A stretch of DNA of 40,173 bases, taken from assembly GCA_023481165.1 (NCBI GenBank), contig JAMCWO010000122.1, positions 1 through 40,173 on the forward strand, read 5' to 3'. Of the stretch, positions 32,059 through 40,173 are shown piece by piece (the first letter of the stretch is position 1; every line of letters begins with the position of its first letter). The DNA comes from Planctomycetota bacterium. GTDB taxonomy: Bacteria > Planctomycetota > Phycisphaerae > Sedimentisphaerales > Anaerobacaceae. A program made the position numbers and the translations under genes. The notes under the pieces were generated by a model. That model was not told the origin of the DNA. It searched no databases and was given only the letters and a program-made list of their open reading frames with translations.

Positions 32059-32448
32059 TTACCACGTCGCGACGCTCAGGCCCTCGATCTGTTCGAAATG
32101 TGTGTCGCGCGTTACGAGCGTCAGATCATGTTGACGGGCGAGGGCGGCGATCCAGATGTCGTTCTCAGGTAGGGGGCGCCCCTTGATACGCAACGTATTC
32201 TTGATCCCACCGTACTGCCGTGCCGTCTCGCTATCGCAGGCAAGCACAACGTTCGTCAGCACCAGTTCGTCGATGCGAGCGACATTCTCATTCGGCTTGC
32301 CTGATTTCTGCGCCCCGTAGTACAGTTCGCCGATGCCTGTGCTGGGAAGGAACACCTCTTGCGCCATGGCAAGGCTGTTCCTGACGCTTGCTTCACCAGC
32401 GAAAAAAGCGATGACGATATTGCTGTCGAGGAGGTACCTACCATTCAT
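32059..32448 (-). CDS. vapC: VapC-type PIN-domain ribonuclease toxin
   Basis: 129 residues. The acidic metal-binding residues of PIN nucleases are present: Asp8 (YLLDSNIVIAFF), Glu41 (TGIGELYYGAQ), Asp97 (LPENDIWIAALA) and Asp115 (LVTRDTHF). It likely cleaves tRNA or rRNA when its antitoxin is lost. It overlaps the upstream antitoxin gene by 11 bp, the standard order for VapBC. Confidence 0.92.
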   Translation of the reverse strand: MNGRYLLDSNIVIAFFAGEASVRNSLAMAQEVFLPSTGIGELYYGAQKSGKPNENVARIDELVLTNVVLACDSETARQYGGIKNTLRIKGRPLPENDIWIAALARQHDLTLVTRDTHFEQIEGLSVATW

Positions 32449-32665
32449 TGGTGTCCACCTGCTCGCAGCCGCGTTCGATGGCCTCGTGCATCAGCCTTGC
32501 ATCCTCGGGTGAGATCGTGCCCGCGAAGCGCAACAACTGCTGGCCGGGCACGCCACGCGGAGTGGATTGGGCCAGGGCACGAGTGAATTCCAGCACCCGC
32601 CATTGCAGTTCCTGCGGCAACGCTTTCAGTTGCTCAATCACTTTGTCGACAATCGGCGTATCCAT
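32438..32665 (-). CDS. vapB: VapB-type antitoxin
   Basis: 75 residues. The N-terminal half (IVDKVIEQLKALPQELQWRVLEFTRALAQ) resembles the DUF2281-type antitoxin helix pair. The C-terminal part (FAGTISPEDARLMHEAIERGCEQVDTNEW) is the acidic toxin-binding tail with an SxEDA motif seen in many VapC partners. It should neutralise the VapC encoded just downstream and repress their promoter. Confidence 0.85.
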   Translation of the reverse strand: MDTPIVDKVIEQLKALPQELQWRVLEFTRALAQSTPRGVPGQQLLRFAGTISPEDARLMHEAIERGCEQVDTNEW

Positions 32666-32733
32666 GCGGCTCCCTTCGGTCTTCTTCCGTTTTCGCCGAT
32701 CAGCCTGCGATCAACACAGGTTCAGCCCAGATC

Positions 32734-32762
32734 ATTGTACCGCGATAGCTCAGTGGAAGCAA
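32734..32762 (-). promoter_or_regulatory. Candidate promoter of vapBC
   Basis: On the minus strand TTGCTT (32762-32757), a 17-bp spacer and TACAAT (32739-32734), leaving a ~60-nt leader. The spacer contains ATAGCTCAGTGG on the plus strand, which looks like a tRNA D-arm by chance. Confidence 0.4.
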
Positions 32763-33088
32763 CGTCCTCAGAATCTCGAATCTCGGTGCCCGCTCACTTT
32801 GGCTGGAGGATCGAACATGCAGGGTTTCGAGGGAGGATCGGAGTCAGGTCTTCATCATTCTGAAGCCTGCGTTGCAGGGGGCCCAAGCCCTTGGCGAGTC
32901 TTGGTTGGCAGAGGGTCGAGAAGGCCAACTTGGCTCAGATAGCCAAAAGAACAACACTAGCCATCCTGGCCATCTTCAACGGCTCGCAGCACCGATCTGG
33001 CGTTCGCCGGGTCCGGAGGCTGCCTCAATGCCGCTCGCGAGCGTACGCTGCAACACAGGATCAGGCCGGACATTCGTGGGTTCAGGCA

Positions 33089-33117
33089 TTGAACCAACGG
33101 CGGCCTTGCTCTATACT
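33089..33117 (+). promoter_or_regulatory. Promoter of the PQQ-type propeller gene
   Basis: TTGAAC (33089-33094), a 17-bp spacer and TATACT (33112-33117). The ~60-nt leader contains a hairpin (GGCAGG/CCTGCC, ~33129-33148). The stretch 32765-33080 upstream shows no gene I can support. Confidence 0.55.
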
Positions 33118-33183
33118 CCGGCGGCGAAGGCAGGCCGGTAGACCTGCCACTGTAACCCGGAAACCAGAATACAGAGGAGTCTC

Positions 33184-34470
33184 ATGAGAACATCGTCGAA
33201 TCGATCCTGCCGTTGGTTGGCGTTGGCTGTCGCCGGTTGTTGCTTTCTGTTCGCTACCAGCGCCCGGGCGGCGGACTGGCCGCAGTGGAACGGACCGAAC
33301 CGGGACGGCAAGTCCGCGGATACCGGCCTGCTCCAGGAATGGCCGAAAGAAGGTCCAGCGCTCGCCTGGAAGATCAAGGGTCTCGGCGGCGGCTACAGCG
33401 GCCCCGCCATTGCCGCCGGCCGGATCTTCGGCATGAGCTTTCGGGGTGAAGAGGAAGTCGTTTGGGCCCTGTCCGAGACGGACGGCAAGGAACTCTGGGC
33501 GACGCGTCTGGGGCCGGCCTACAAACAGCCCGGGTGGCCCCAAGGAAAAGAGGGGCCGGGATGCACGCCGACGGTCGATGGCGAACGGCTCTATGTCGAG
33601 GGCATGGGCGGCGCCATCGCTTGCCTGCAGGTCCAGGACGGCAAGATCCTCTGGCAACACAATCTGAAGGACGATTTCGGTGGGATCATACCACCCTGGA
33701 GTTACCGCGAATCGCCCCTTGTGGATGGGGATAAGGTCATCTACACGCCCGGCGGCAAGGACGCGACGCTGGTGGCCCTCGACAAGCTGACCGGCAAGAC
33801 GATCTGGAAGTGCCAGGTGCCCGACGGTCCCAAAGCGGCCTACACCTCGGCCATCCCTGTCGATTTCGAGGGGCAGCGTCAATACGTGCAGTTCACCCAG
33901 AAGGCACTCGTCGGTGTCGCGGCGTCCGACGGCAAGCTCCTCTGGCGGTATAACAAAGCCGCCAATGGCAACGGCATCATCTGTTCCACGCCGCTCTGGC
34001 ACGAGGGCCTGGTGTTCGCCGCCTCCGCCTATGGGGCGGGCGGTGGGCTGCTGAAGCTGAGCAAGGATGCCGGCGGCGGCATCAAGGCCGATGAAGTCTA
34101 TTTCACCAAGAAGATGCAAAACCACCACGGCGGCATGATCGTCCTCGACGGCTGCCTCTACGGCGCCAACGGCGGCAATGAGGGTGGTTCGCTCGTCTGC
34201 CTCGACTTCAAGACCGGCAACGTCCTGTGGGATGGACGCGACAGCGGTGCGCCGAAAGGCGCGCTGGCCCTGGCGGATGGCCGGCTCTACTATCGCCTCG
34301 AGAACGGCACCATGCTCCTGATTGAGCCGAACGCGAAGCAATACATCGAGCGGGGCCGCTTCCAGCAGCCCGACCGCACCAGGCAGCCCGCCTGGACGCA
34401 CCCGGTCATTGCCAACGGCAAACTGTACCTGCGCGACCAGGATCTGCTGCTGTGCTATGCCCTCAAATGA
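33184..34470 (+). CDS. Secreted PQQ-like beta-propeller repeat protein
   Basis: 428 residues. A signal peptide ending TSARA-A is followed by [25 protein letters not shown], the typical opening of planctomycete 'PQQ-binding-like beta-propeller repeat' proteins. Repeats such as [54 protein letters not shown] and [15 protein letters not shown] form propeller blades like BamB and quinoprotein dehydrogenases. No disulfide or metal site of a true PQQ enzyme is obvious, so it may be structural or binding. AGAGGAG precedes the ATG. Confidence 0.88.
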   Translation: MRTSSNRSCRWLALAVAGCCFLFATSARAADWPQWNGPNRDGKSADTGLLQEWPKEGPALAWKIKGLGGGYSGPAIAAGRIFGMSFRGEEEVVWALSETDGKELWATRLGPAYKQPGWPQGKEGPGCTPTVDGERLYVEGMGGAIACLQVQDGKILWQHNLKDDFGGIIPPWSYRESPLVDGDKVIYTPGGKDATLVALDKLTGKTIWKCQVPDGPKAAYTSAIPVDFEGQRQYVQFTQKALVGVAASDGKLLWRYNKAANGNGIICSTPLWHEGLVFAASAYGAGGGLLKLSKDAGGGIKADEVYFTKKMQNHHGGMIVLDGCLYGANGGNEGGSLVCLDFKTGNVLWDGRDSGAPKGALALADGRLYYRLENGTMLLIEPNAKQYIERGRFQQPDRTRQPAWTHPVIANGKLYLRDQDLLLCYALK

Positions 34471-34543
34471 GAGGCGGGCCTCCGCTTCCGCAGCAAGAGA
34501 CGGGGAGAACCCCTCTGGCGCTCCTGTCTCCGTCCTGTCGCCC

Positions 34544-35482
34544 TCAGGCGAGAACCGGAACGAGGCCGGTCAGTGATTCCAGGTCCCACCCGGCCAGTCC
34601 GGCGTACTGGCGGTACGTGGTCTCCAGAAAATCCAGGATCTCCCCCTCGGGATCTTGCGCCCGCCGGACCTCGGCGTACGGCAGAATGCATTCCCGCAAT
34701 TCGGTATGGAAATACGAGGAGGCAGGACCAGTGTCGATGGTCTCGCATCCGGCGGGGGCGGGATAAAGGTACGAGTAGAAGGCCGCGTGGGGAAAACGTT
34801 CGTCGCCCGGCCAGAAGCCACACGTGAAGTTCTCTTCATTCTCCGCGTAACGCATGAAGCTGTAGCCCTTCGGCCAGTCGGTTCGATCCGGCAATCTTTT
34901 TCCGGAGAACCGCGTCGTATTGAGATCGAAGGACCCCCAGAAGAATTGCACCGGGCTGCTCTTGCCCCGGAAGTTCGTGCGGAACCGGTCCAGGATGAGA
35001 CTGCTGCGCAGTTGGATTTGCCACCATTGGGTCACGTAGCCGCTGTCGTAGGAGGCGTGCTGGGTATCTTCGGCGAAGGGAATCGGATGAGCGACTTCCG
35101 AGGGAACGGGCGTAATTGTGACGTGGATATCCAGGGCGGCCAGGGCCGACAGGAACTCCTGGTAGAACTGGGCCACGGAGCAAGGTCTCAGGAGAAGATG
35201 CTGCTCCTGGCCCTTGTTCGTCGTGAGCGCCAGGGTATGGGCCAGAAAATCAAAATCCACCGCAAATGCCTTATCCTGGTAGGGAATGCGCCCTGTGGTC
35301 ATCCCGCGCGGGGTAACCTCCAGCGCCACTTCCCACCATTGATTGAGAAACGGGCTGAGCTTCAGTTTTACCTTGCCGACGATCTGCATCCAGAGGTGCA
35401 GGGTAGCGCGGGTGTCTTGCCATTCTTCGTACGGCAGGGCACGCCAGACGGCGCGCGCGGTTCTCTCCTGGGCAGCAGGCAT
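34544..35482 (-). CDS. DUF5996 family protein
   Basis: 312 residues. The pattern WRALPYEEWQDTRATLHLWMQIVGKVKLKLSPFLNQWWEVALEVTPRGMTTGRIPY and later RSSLILDRFRTNFRGKSSPVQFFWGSFDLNTTRFSGKR, plus DERFPHAAFYSYLYPAP, is characteristic of DUF5996. No function is established; no signal peptide or membrane helix is seen. It starts 2 bp after the stop of the zinc finger gene, so the two are co-transcribed. Confidence 0.85.
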   Translation of the reverse strand: MPAAQERTARAVWRALPYEEWQDTRATLHLWMQIVGKVKLKLSPFLNQWWEVALEVTPRGMTTGRIPYQDKAFAVDFDFLAHTLALTTNKGQEQHLLLRPCSVAQFYQEFLSALAALDIHVTITPVPSEVAHPIPFAEDTQHASYDSGYVTQWWQIQLRSSLILDRFRTNFRGKSSPVQFFWGSFDLNTTRFSGKRLPDRTDWPKGYSFMRYAENEENFTCGFWPGDERFPHAAFYSYLYPAPAGCETIDTGPASSYFHTELRECILPYAEVRRAQDPEGEILDFLETTYRQYAGLAGWDLESLTGLVPVLA

Positions 35483-35484
35483 GG

Positions 35485-35751
35485 TCAGTCCGACATCAAT
35501 CGATCAATGTAACAATACTCCCACGCCTCTCCCGGCTCAAAAGACCGGATCACCGGATGGTGGGTTTGGTGGAAGTGCTGGGTGGCGTGTTTGTTTTTGG
35601 AGCTATCACAGCAGCCGACATGTCCGCACGTAAGACACAGCCGCAGATGGACCCAGCGTTCTCCCATCCGCAGACATTCTTCACAGCCCTCCGGCGTCTT
35701 CGGGGCAACGTCGGTTTCCGCTTCTTCCAGATGTTTACACGAGGTATCCAT
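35485..35751 (-). CDS. UBP-type zinc finger protein
   Basis: 88 residues: CKHLEE..CEECLRMGERWVHLRLCLTCGHVGCCDSSKNKHATQHFHQTHHPVIRSFEPGEAWEYCYID. The ordered Cys and His residues are those of the UBP (ubiquitin-hydrolase) zinc finger, which in eukaryotes binds the ubiquitin C-terminus. Bacterial single-domain versions are common, with unknown role. AAGGAGG lies before the ATG. It leads a two-gene unit with DUF5996. Confidence 0.9.
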   Translation of the reverse strand: MDTSCKHLEEAETDVAPKTPEGCEECLRMGERWVHLRLCLTCGHVGCCDSSKNKHATQHFHQTHHPVIRSFEPGEAWEYCYIDRLMSD

Positions 35752-35843
35752 AGCTCTTTACTCCTCCTTGCCCCATTCGTACGTGCTTTCCCCCGTGTCG
35801 GTTTCCTGGGATATTTTGCCTGTCCAAGTTGGCGATTTTCGTC

Positions 35844-35873
35844 TTGACACCCAGCATTTGGATAAGGTATAGT
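35844..35873 (+). promoter_or_regulatory. Promoter of the large cysteine-heptad protein
   Basis: A perfect TTGACA (35844-35849), an 18-bp spacer and TATAGT (35868-35873). The start near 35880 gives a leader of about 125 nt, long enough for regulation, though no known riboswitch was recognised. GGGAGG (35990-35995) lies just before the ATG at 36004. Confidence 0.6.
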
Positions 35874-36003
35874 TACTTTCGGCTGCGGGGGGCAGCTCCA
35901 GGACCAGGATAGGTGCGCAACCGGCACGCGGCGTGGTACGTCAGTTTTCTGCGGGACGGGCACGGAACCGCGAAACGCGTGCAACGGACGGGAGGATCAA
36001 GTC

Positions 36004-39000
36004 ATGAACCGATGGGTGCTGTCTGTCATACTCGCGGCGATGATGCCTCTGACGGTCTGGGGGGCGATCGTCTACTCCGGCTCGCAGAATGTGGTGATCC
36101 AACTGAGCCCCATGAATTCCATGTCTTCCATGGGGATCAACCTGGCTGAGCAGGGCGAGCGCTGGGATGACTTCCGGGTCGAGCTCTGGCTCGATACGGG
36201 CATGATGAACATGACCGGCATGTCGGCCATGATGGCGGACATGTCGGGGCCGTCCCTGACCATGATGACCCCGTCGAGCCGGTTGGCCCTCACGGCCCCC
36301 GGAGCCATGTTGCCTGTCGACATATCTAAAAGGATGGGGATGGACGCCGGCATGGGTATGGGAACGGGCATGGGCATGGGGATGGGAGGCATCCTCGGGT
36401 TCATGAATATGGCCGTGAATCTGCCGATGGGTTCCATGATCGGTCCGATGTCCGTCTTCCAGGATTGGGCGTATCTGTACAACGGCGGCGGGATTGATGA
36501 TGAGGGCGGCTATGTCGGGATCATGACCCCGGACGGCCGCTACGGCTGGCTCCACGTCGAGGGCCAATCCGGGATCGACACCGAGACCCACAGCGTGGTC
36601 ATCGACGGCTGGGCCTACGAGGACCGGCCGGGGGTGCCCGTGGCGGCGGGGGAGGGCCCCTGCGACTGGTTCCCGGGCGGGCCGCACAAGATGCACTGGC
36701 CCCAGGTGCCGGACTTCAGCCCCGCGGGCGTGGATGTCAGCGGCATGGGAACGGTTCTGGCGGATGATTTCAAATGCACGGCCAGCGGGCCCATCGCGCG
36801 CATTCATATCTGGGGCTCGTTTGCCCAGGATATCCTACCCGAGCGCGGCGCGGATTCCCTGGCCTTCGAGGTCAGTATCTACTCCGATGTCCCGGCCCAG
36901 CAGGGGGCCGCGAGCCGGCCGGGTACGCGCCTTTGGACCCGGACGTTCTCCCCGGGTGAGTACGCGGTTCGCCTGGTTCATGATGGGCCGGAAGGCTGGG
37001 CCGATCCGCTGCAGGACACCTATGCACGGGACAATCACCGGCAGGCCTACCAGTACAATTTCTGCGTGGATCAGGACGCGTTCGTGCAGCAGGAAGGGAC
37101 GATTTACTGGCTGGTGGTCAAAGTGCTCGAATCGGTCGACGCCGCGTACCGCTTCGGCTGGAAGAGCACGGGTCCTGAATTGCGCTGGAACGATGATGCG
37201 GTGTGCCTTGCGCCCGACGGCAGTTGGCGAACGCTGGCCTATCCGACCGGCCATGAGTACGCGGGTCAGGCGCTCGATCTGGCCTTCGTCATCGACAGCG
37301 GACGGGACTTGCAGGCCCGGTACGATCTGGGCGATGCGCCCGATAGCTCCAACAGCCTGGGCACGGAGATGACCGCCTATCCGAAGGGTGGTCCGCCGAG
37401 CGTGGCGGCCAATTTCCCGACGGTGTACCAGGCCGGGTCGCCGCCCTATGGGCCGCTCCATCTCGGCCCCAAGGACCGGGCGTTCCTGGGCTATGGGGTC
37501 ACACTGGAAAACGAGGCGGATATCGGGCCGGATGTGGACCCGTCGAACAATCTCGACCCGCCGGCCGATGCGCCGGACGCGGATGGCTCGGATGACGGTG
37601 TGATCGTGCCCCTGGCCCTGCCGGAGGCCAAGGCGGCCACGTTTGACTACGTCGTAACGGTGATCAACCCGGCGGCGATGCACCTGTACGTCAACGTGTG
37701 GTTCGATTGGAACCGCGATGGCGATTGGGACGATACGATGACCTGCCCCGATGGCGCGGAAGCCCCCGAGTGGGCCGTTCAGAATCAGGAGCTGAATCTG
37801 CCGGGGATCGGGCCGCACACTGTGGCGACTCCCTCCTTCCGGTCCTGGCATCCGAGCACACAGGGCGACCTCGATCCCATCTGGATGCGGATTACTCTGT
37901 CGGATACTCCCTGGGATCCTGCCTTCGGCGCCGGCGGCGCGGGGCCCGCGAATGGCTACGGCGCGGGCGAGACCGAGGACTACTACTTCCAGCCGAAGAA
38001 CGAGCCTGCGCCGGCGACTCGCGATTGGGGCGATGCCCCAGGCACGCGCACGAGCGGCTATCCGACGCTGGCGGAGCACAGCGGTGCTCACCACACGATT
38101 GCCGGGCCGTGGTTGGGCGATGAGTTCGGCGGCCCGGATGCAGAGTCGGATGGCCAGCCGGACCCTAACGCGCTGGGCGACGATCTCCATGACAGCGATG
38201 ATGAGGACGGTGTGTGGATTCCTCCGCTGATACAGGGAGAGCTGGCGATCCTCACGGTGAGCGTGGGCGGCGGCGGGGGCATCGTGCAGGGTTGGATCGA
38301 CTTCAACGGCGATGGCGCCTGGCAGGATGCCGAGCAGGTGTTCAACGGCTATCTGCCCGACGGCACCCACACCATCCCGGTATCCGTGCCCCCGGATGCG
38401 GTGGTCGGCCAGAGTTTTGCGCGGTTCCGCATCAGTACCCAAGGCGGTCTGGAGGCCGAGGGCCCCGCCGCCAACGGCGAGGTAGAGGACTACGATGTCT
38501 CGATCCGCGCAGCGCCGCCCCAGTTGAAGCGGATCCAATGGCCGGACCTGACGTTCAACGGGATCGACATCCGCGTGGACAACAGCGACGGCAAGACCCG
38601 CCGGCTGGCTGATGACTTCAAGTGTACCGCTTCCAACCGGATCACCGAAGTGAGCCTGTGGGGCTCGTGGAAGAACGATCGCCAGGGCAAGATTCAGAAG
38701 ATCCATTTGAGCGTCTATGCGGACGATCCGGCCGGCGCAGCCGGATTTGACAAGCAGAATCGTTTCTCCAAGCCCGCCCCGGACGTTCTGTGGTCCCGGT
38801 CCTTCGGCCCCACGGAATTCACCGAGACGCCGTACCACGTCGTGCGTGATGTCGGCGAGTGGTGGTGGGACCCGGCCACCGGGCAATTGGCGGCCGGCGG
38901 CGATACGGAGGTTTGGCGCGTCGATATCTCCATCAGTCCGCAGGATGCCTTCCTGCAGCAAGGGTCGCCGGCCAATCCCATCATCTACTGGCTGATGGTG

Positions 39001-40173
39001 CGCGTCGAGACGACCGAGGGGCAGTTCGGCTGGAAGACCCGCCGCTGGCCCGACCACTACATGGACGATGCGGTGTGGGATTTGGCCGCCCAGAAGCCGG
39101 CCGCGTGGAAGGAGCTGCGCTACCCGAAGAGTCATCCGTACTACGAAGCCCAGCAGAACTCGATCGACTTGGCCTTCGCGCTGACCTATACGGCGGAGGT
39201 CGTCGAGCATCCCACGACCAGGCCCGGGAGCGTGACGCAGTGCCCGGTCGTGGAAACGCAGTGTCCGGCGGTGGAGACTCGTTGTCCGGCGGTCAAAACC
39301 CAGTGCCCGACGTACGCGACGCGGTGCCCGACGGTAAGGACCCGGTGTCCCGCGACCGCGACAAAATGCCCGCCGGTTGCGACCCGCTGCCCCACAGTCA
39401 AGACCAAATGCCCGACAACCGCCACCCGCTGCCCGCCGACCAGGACGAAGTGCCCGGCGATGGCGACGCGCTGCCCCGAGTCGCTGACGAAGTGCCCGCC
39501 GACGCCCACCAAGTGTCAGGTCGTGGAGACCCAATGCCCGGCGGTGGCCACGAAGTGTCCGGTCTCGCTGACCAAGTGCCCCGAAGCGCCGACGAAATGT
39601 CCGGCGGTGACGACGAAGTGCCCGCCGACGGTGACCCAATGCTCGACGGTTGCCGGGGCGGCGACCCAGTGCCCGGCCGTGCTGACTCAATGTCCGCCGG
39701 TGACAACGCGGTGCCCTGAATCTCTCACCAAGTGCCCGCCGACCGCGACCCAGTGTCAGGTTGTGGAGACCCAATGCCCGGCCGTGGCCACGAAATGTCC
39801 GGCCGTGCTGACCAAATGTCCTGAATCCCTGACGAAATGTCCGCCGACGGCGACCAACTGCCAGGCGGTGGACACCCAGTGCCCGGCGGTGGAGACGAAG
39901 TGTCCCCCGGCGGCTACGAAATGCCCGGTTTACGCCACCCGGTGCCCGGAGGTGCTGACCAAGTGTCCGCCGACGGCGACCCAATGCCAGGTGGTCGAGA
40001 CCCAGTGTCCGGCGGTGGAAACGAAATGTCCGGCTGCGCTGACCAAGTGCCCCGAGTCGCTGACGAAGTGCCCGCCGACGCCGACCAACTGCCAGGCCGT
40101 GGATACGCAGTGCCCCGCCGTAGCGACGAAATGCCCGCCGGTCACGACAAAGTGTCCTCCCACGGCAACTCAA
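36004..40173 (+). CDS. Large secreted multidomain protein with Cys-heptad repeats, 3' end outside window
   Basis: At least 1390 residues, with no stop before the edge. A signal peptide (~1-20) is followed by a Met-rich segment (~35-150: MGMDAGMGMGTGMGMGMGG). A DDFKCTAS module occurs twice (~250-400 and ~868-1055), each with WGS, WSRSF/WTRTF, xDAFxQQ, IYWLxV and FGWKxxx..DDAVxxL. Between them lie two GEVEDY-type domains (~520-660 ending GAGETEDYYFQP; ~700-836 ending NGEVEDYDVSI). From residue 1078 to the edge there are 44 tandem heptads of pattern T-[KRQN]-C-P-x-x-x. All parts point to an extracellular surface or matrix protein that may be disulfide cross-linked. No enzyme motif is seen. The reading frame was checked by hand. 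Confidence 0.85.
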   Translation, partial: MNRWVLSVILAAMMPLTVWGAIVYSGSQNVVIQLSPMNSMSSMGINLAEQGERWDDFRVELWLDTGMMNMTGMSAMMADMSGPSLTMMTPSSRLALTAPGAMLPVDISKRMGMDAGMGMGTGMGMGMGGILGFMNMAVNLPMGSMIGPMSVFQDWAYLYNGGGIDDEGGYVGIMTPDGRYGWLHVEGQSGIDTETHSVVIDGWAYEDRPGVPVAAGEGPCDWFPGGPHKMHWPQVPDFSPAGVDVSGMGTVLADDFKCTASGPIARIHIWGSFAQDILPERGADSLAFEVSIYSDVPAQQGAASRPGTRLWTRTFSPGEYAVRLVHDGPEGWADPLQDTYARDNHRQAYQYNFCVDQDAFVQQEGTIYWLVVKVLESVDAAYRFGWKSTGPELRWNDDAVCLAPDGSWRTLAYPTGHEYAGQALDLAFVIDSGRDLQARYDLGDAPDSSNSLGTEMTAYPKGGPPSVAANFPTVYQAGSPPYGPLHLGPKDRAFLGYGVTLENEADIGPDVDPSNNLDPPADAPDADGSDDGVIVPLALPEAKAATFDYVVTVINPAAMHLYVNVWFDWNRDGDWDDTMTCPDGAEAPEWAVQNQELNLPGIGPHTVATPSFRSWHPSTQGDLDPIWMRITLSDTPWDPAFGAGGAGPANGYGAGETEDYYFQPKNEPAPATRDWGDAPGTRTSGYPTLAEHSGAHHTIAGPWLGDEFGGPDAESDGQPDPNALGDDLHDSDDEDGVWIPPLIQGELAILTVSVGGGGGIVQGWIDFNGDGAWQDAEQVFNGYLPDGTHTIPVSVPPDAVVGQSFARFRISTQGGLEAEGPAANGEVEDYDVSIRAAPPQLKRIQWPDLTFNGIDIRVDNSDGKTRRLADDFKCTASNRITEVSLWGSWKNDRQGKIQKIHLSVYADDPAGAAGFDKQNRFSKPAPDVLWSRSFGPTEFTETPYHVVRDVGEWWWDPATGQLAAGGDTEVWRVDISISPQDAFLQQGSPANPIIYWLMVRVETTEGQFGWKTRRWPDHYMDDAVWDLAAQKPAAWKELRYPKSHPYYEAQQNSIDLAFALTYTAEVVEHPTTRPGSVTQCPVVETQCPAVETRCPAVKTQCPTYATRCPTVRTRCPATATKCPPVATRCPTVKTKCPTTATRCPPTRTKCPAMATRCPESLTKCPPTPTKCQVVETQCPAVATKCPVSLTKCPEAPTKCPAVTTKCPPTVTQCSTVAGAATQCPAVLTQCPPVTTRCPESLTKCPPTATQCQVVETQCPAVATKCPAVLTKCPESLTKCPPTATNCQAVDTQCPAVETKCPPAATKCPVYATRCPEVLTKCPPTATQCQVVETQCPAVETKCPAALTKCPESLTKCPPTPTNCQAVDTQCPAVATKCPPVTTKCPPTATQ
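39235..40173 (+). repeat. 21-bp tandem repeat encoding T-x-C-P-x-x-x heptads
   Basis: 44 complete units and the start of a 45th, all in frame within the large gene. Only one unit (the 20th) breaks the length, with three added residues (GAA). Third-position bases vary freely (TGC/TGT, CCG/CCC/CCT, ACG/ACC), so the protein sequence rather than the DNA is conserved. The array continues past the right edge. Confidence 0.92.

Noticed and set aside
32735-32810. tRNA-like sequence (CGCGATAGCTCAGTGGAAGC)
   Set aside because: Only the D-arm looks right; there is no matching acceptor stem, anticodon stem or T-arm at the right spacing, and the stretch doubles as a vapBC promoter.
32448-33141. Short plus-strand frames upstream of the PQQ-type gene
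   Set aside because: They overlap the vapB gene or lack ribosome-binding sites and protein-like composition; none is related to a family I know.
35874-36003. Riboswitch in the 125-nt leader of the large surface protein
   Set aside because: Small GC hairpins can be drawn, but no cyclic-di-GMP or other riboswitch core motif was recognised.
36835-40173. Minus-strand open frame of 1112 codons rich in Arg, Gly and His
   Set aside because: It is the antisense shadow of the large secreted protein: composition is RRR/HRR low complexity, there is no start signal, and the plus frame has a promoter, ribosome-binding site, signal peptide and known domains.

Overview
The window is GC-rich and gene-dense, and most likely comes from a member of the Planctomycetota, probably class Phycisphaerae (an inference from gene content, not from a marker gene). 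Supporting signs are a C-terminal tail of the planctomycete PEP-CTERM type (PAPGALLLAG), a large secreted protein with GEVEDY-type domains, several secreted beta-propeller proteins, an Agl23-type membrane glycosyltransferase, a GH27 alpha-galactosidase with an NPCBM-like front domain, an NfnAB-like oxidoreductase pair, and many intergenic palindromes and dispersed repeats.

Layout. 1-0.5 kb: the end of an NCS1-type permease with a strong terminator. 0.6-4.2 kb: a promoter and three plus-strand genes (discoidin-like lipoprotein, Agl23-like protein, ApbE flavin transferase). 4.3-7.8 kb: minus-strand GT2 glycosyltransferase, then a DUF1015/class V aminotransferase operon. 7.9-13.1 kb: an accessory region holding a 15-copy array of a short AT-rich repeat, a 210-bp module B, two copies of a 350-bp structured element A, REP-like ends, an IS30 remnant and a secreted 13-repeat propeller protein. 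13.1-13.8 kb: a PIN toxin-like pair. 13.9-19.1 kb: a minus-strand housekeeping operon trpS-DUF2007-scpA-trxA-nfnA-nfnB. 19.1-26.6 kb: URO-D-like methyltransferase, a small HTH protein, an aldolase-HAD-secreted protein operon, peroxiredoxin, alpha-galactosidase and a secreted barrel-like protein. 26.6-30.3 kb: a coiled-coil membrane protein, a PEP-CTERM remnant and a propeller/TPR protein. 30.3-32.1 kb: second copies of the short repeat and of module B, then DUF2239 with a leaderless-type promoter and an IS110 remnant. 32.1-35.8 kb: VapBC, a PQQ-type propeller protein, DUF5996 and a UBP zinc finger protein. 36.0 kb to the end: a very large secreted protein, open at the window edge, ending in at least 44 Cys-containing heptads.

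The best candidates for something undescribed are: (1) the short repeat that is stop-free in all six frames, found in an array and coupled to module B at two loci; (2) element A, whose two copies keep the same helices, including one compensatory base-pair change and a 5' segment with two possible partners; (3) the cysteine-heptad surface protein at the right edge. Promoters given below were found by eye as matches to the sigma-70 pattern and have not been tested.
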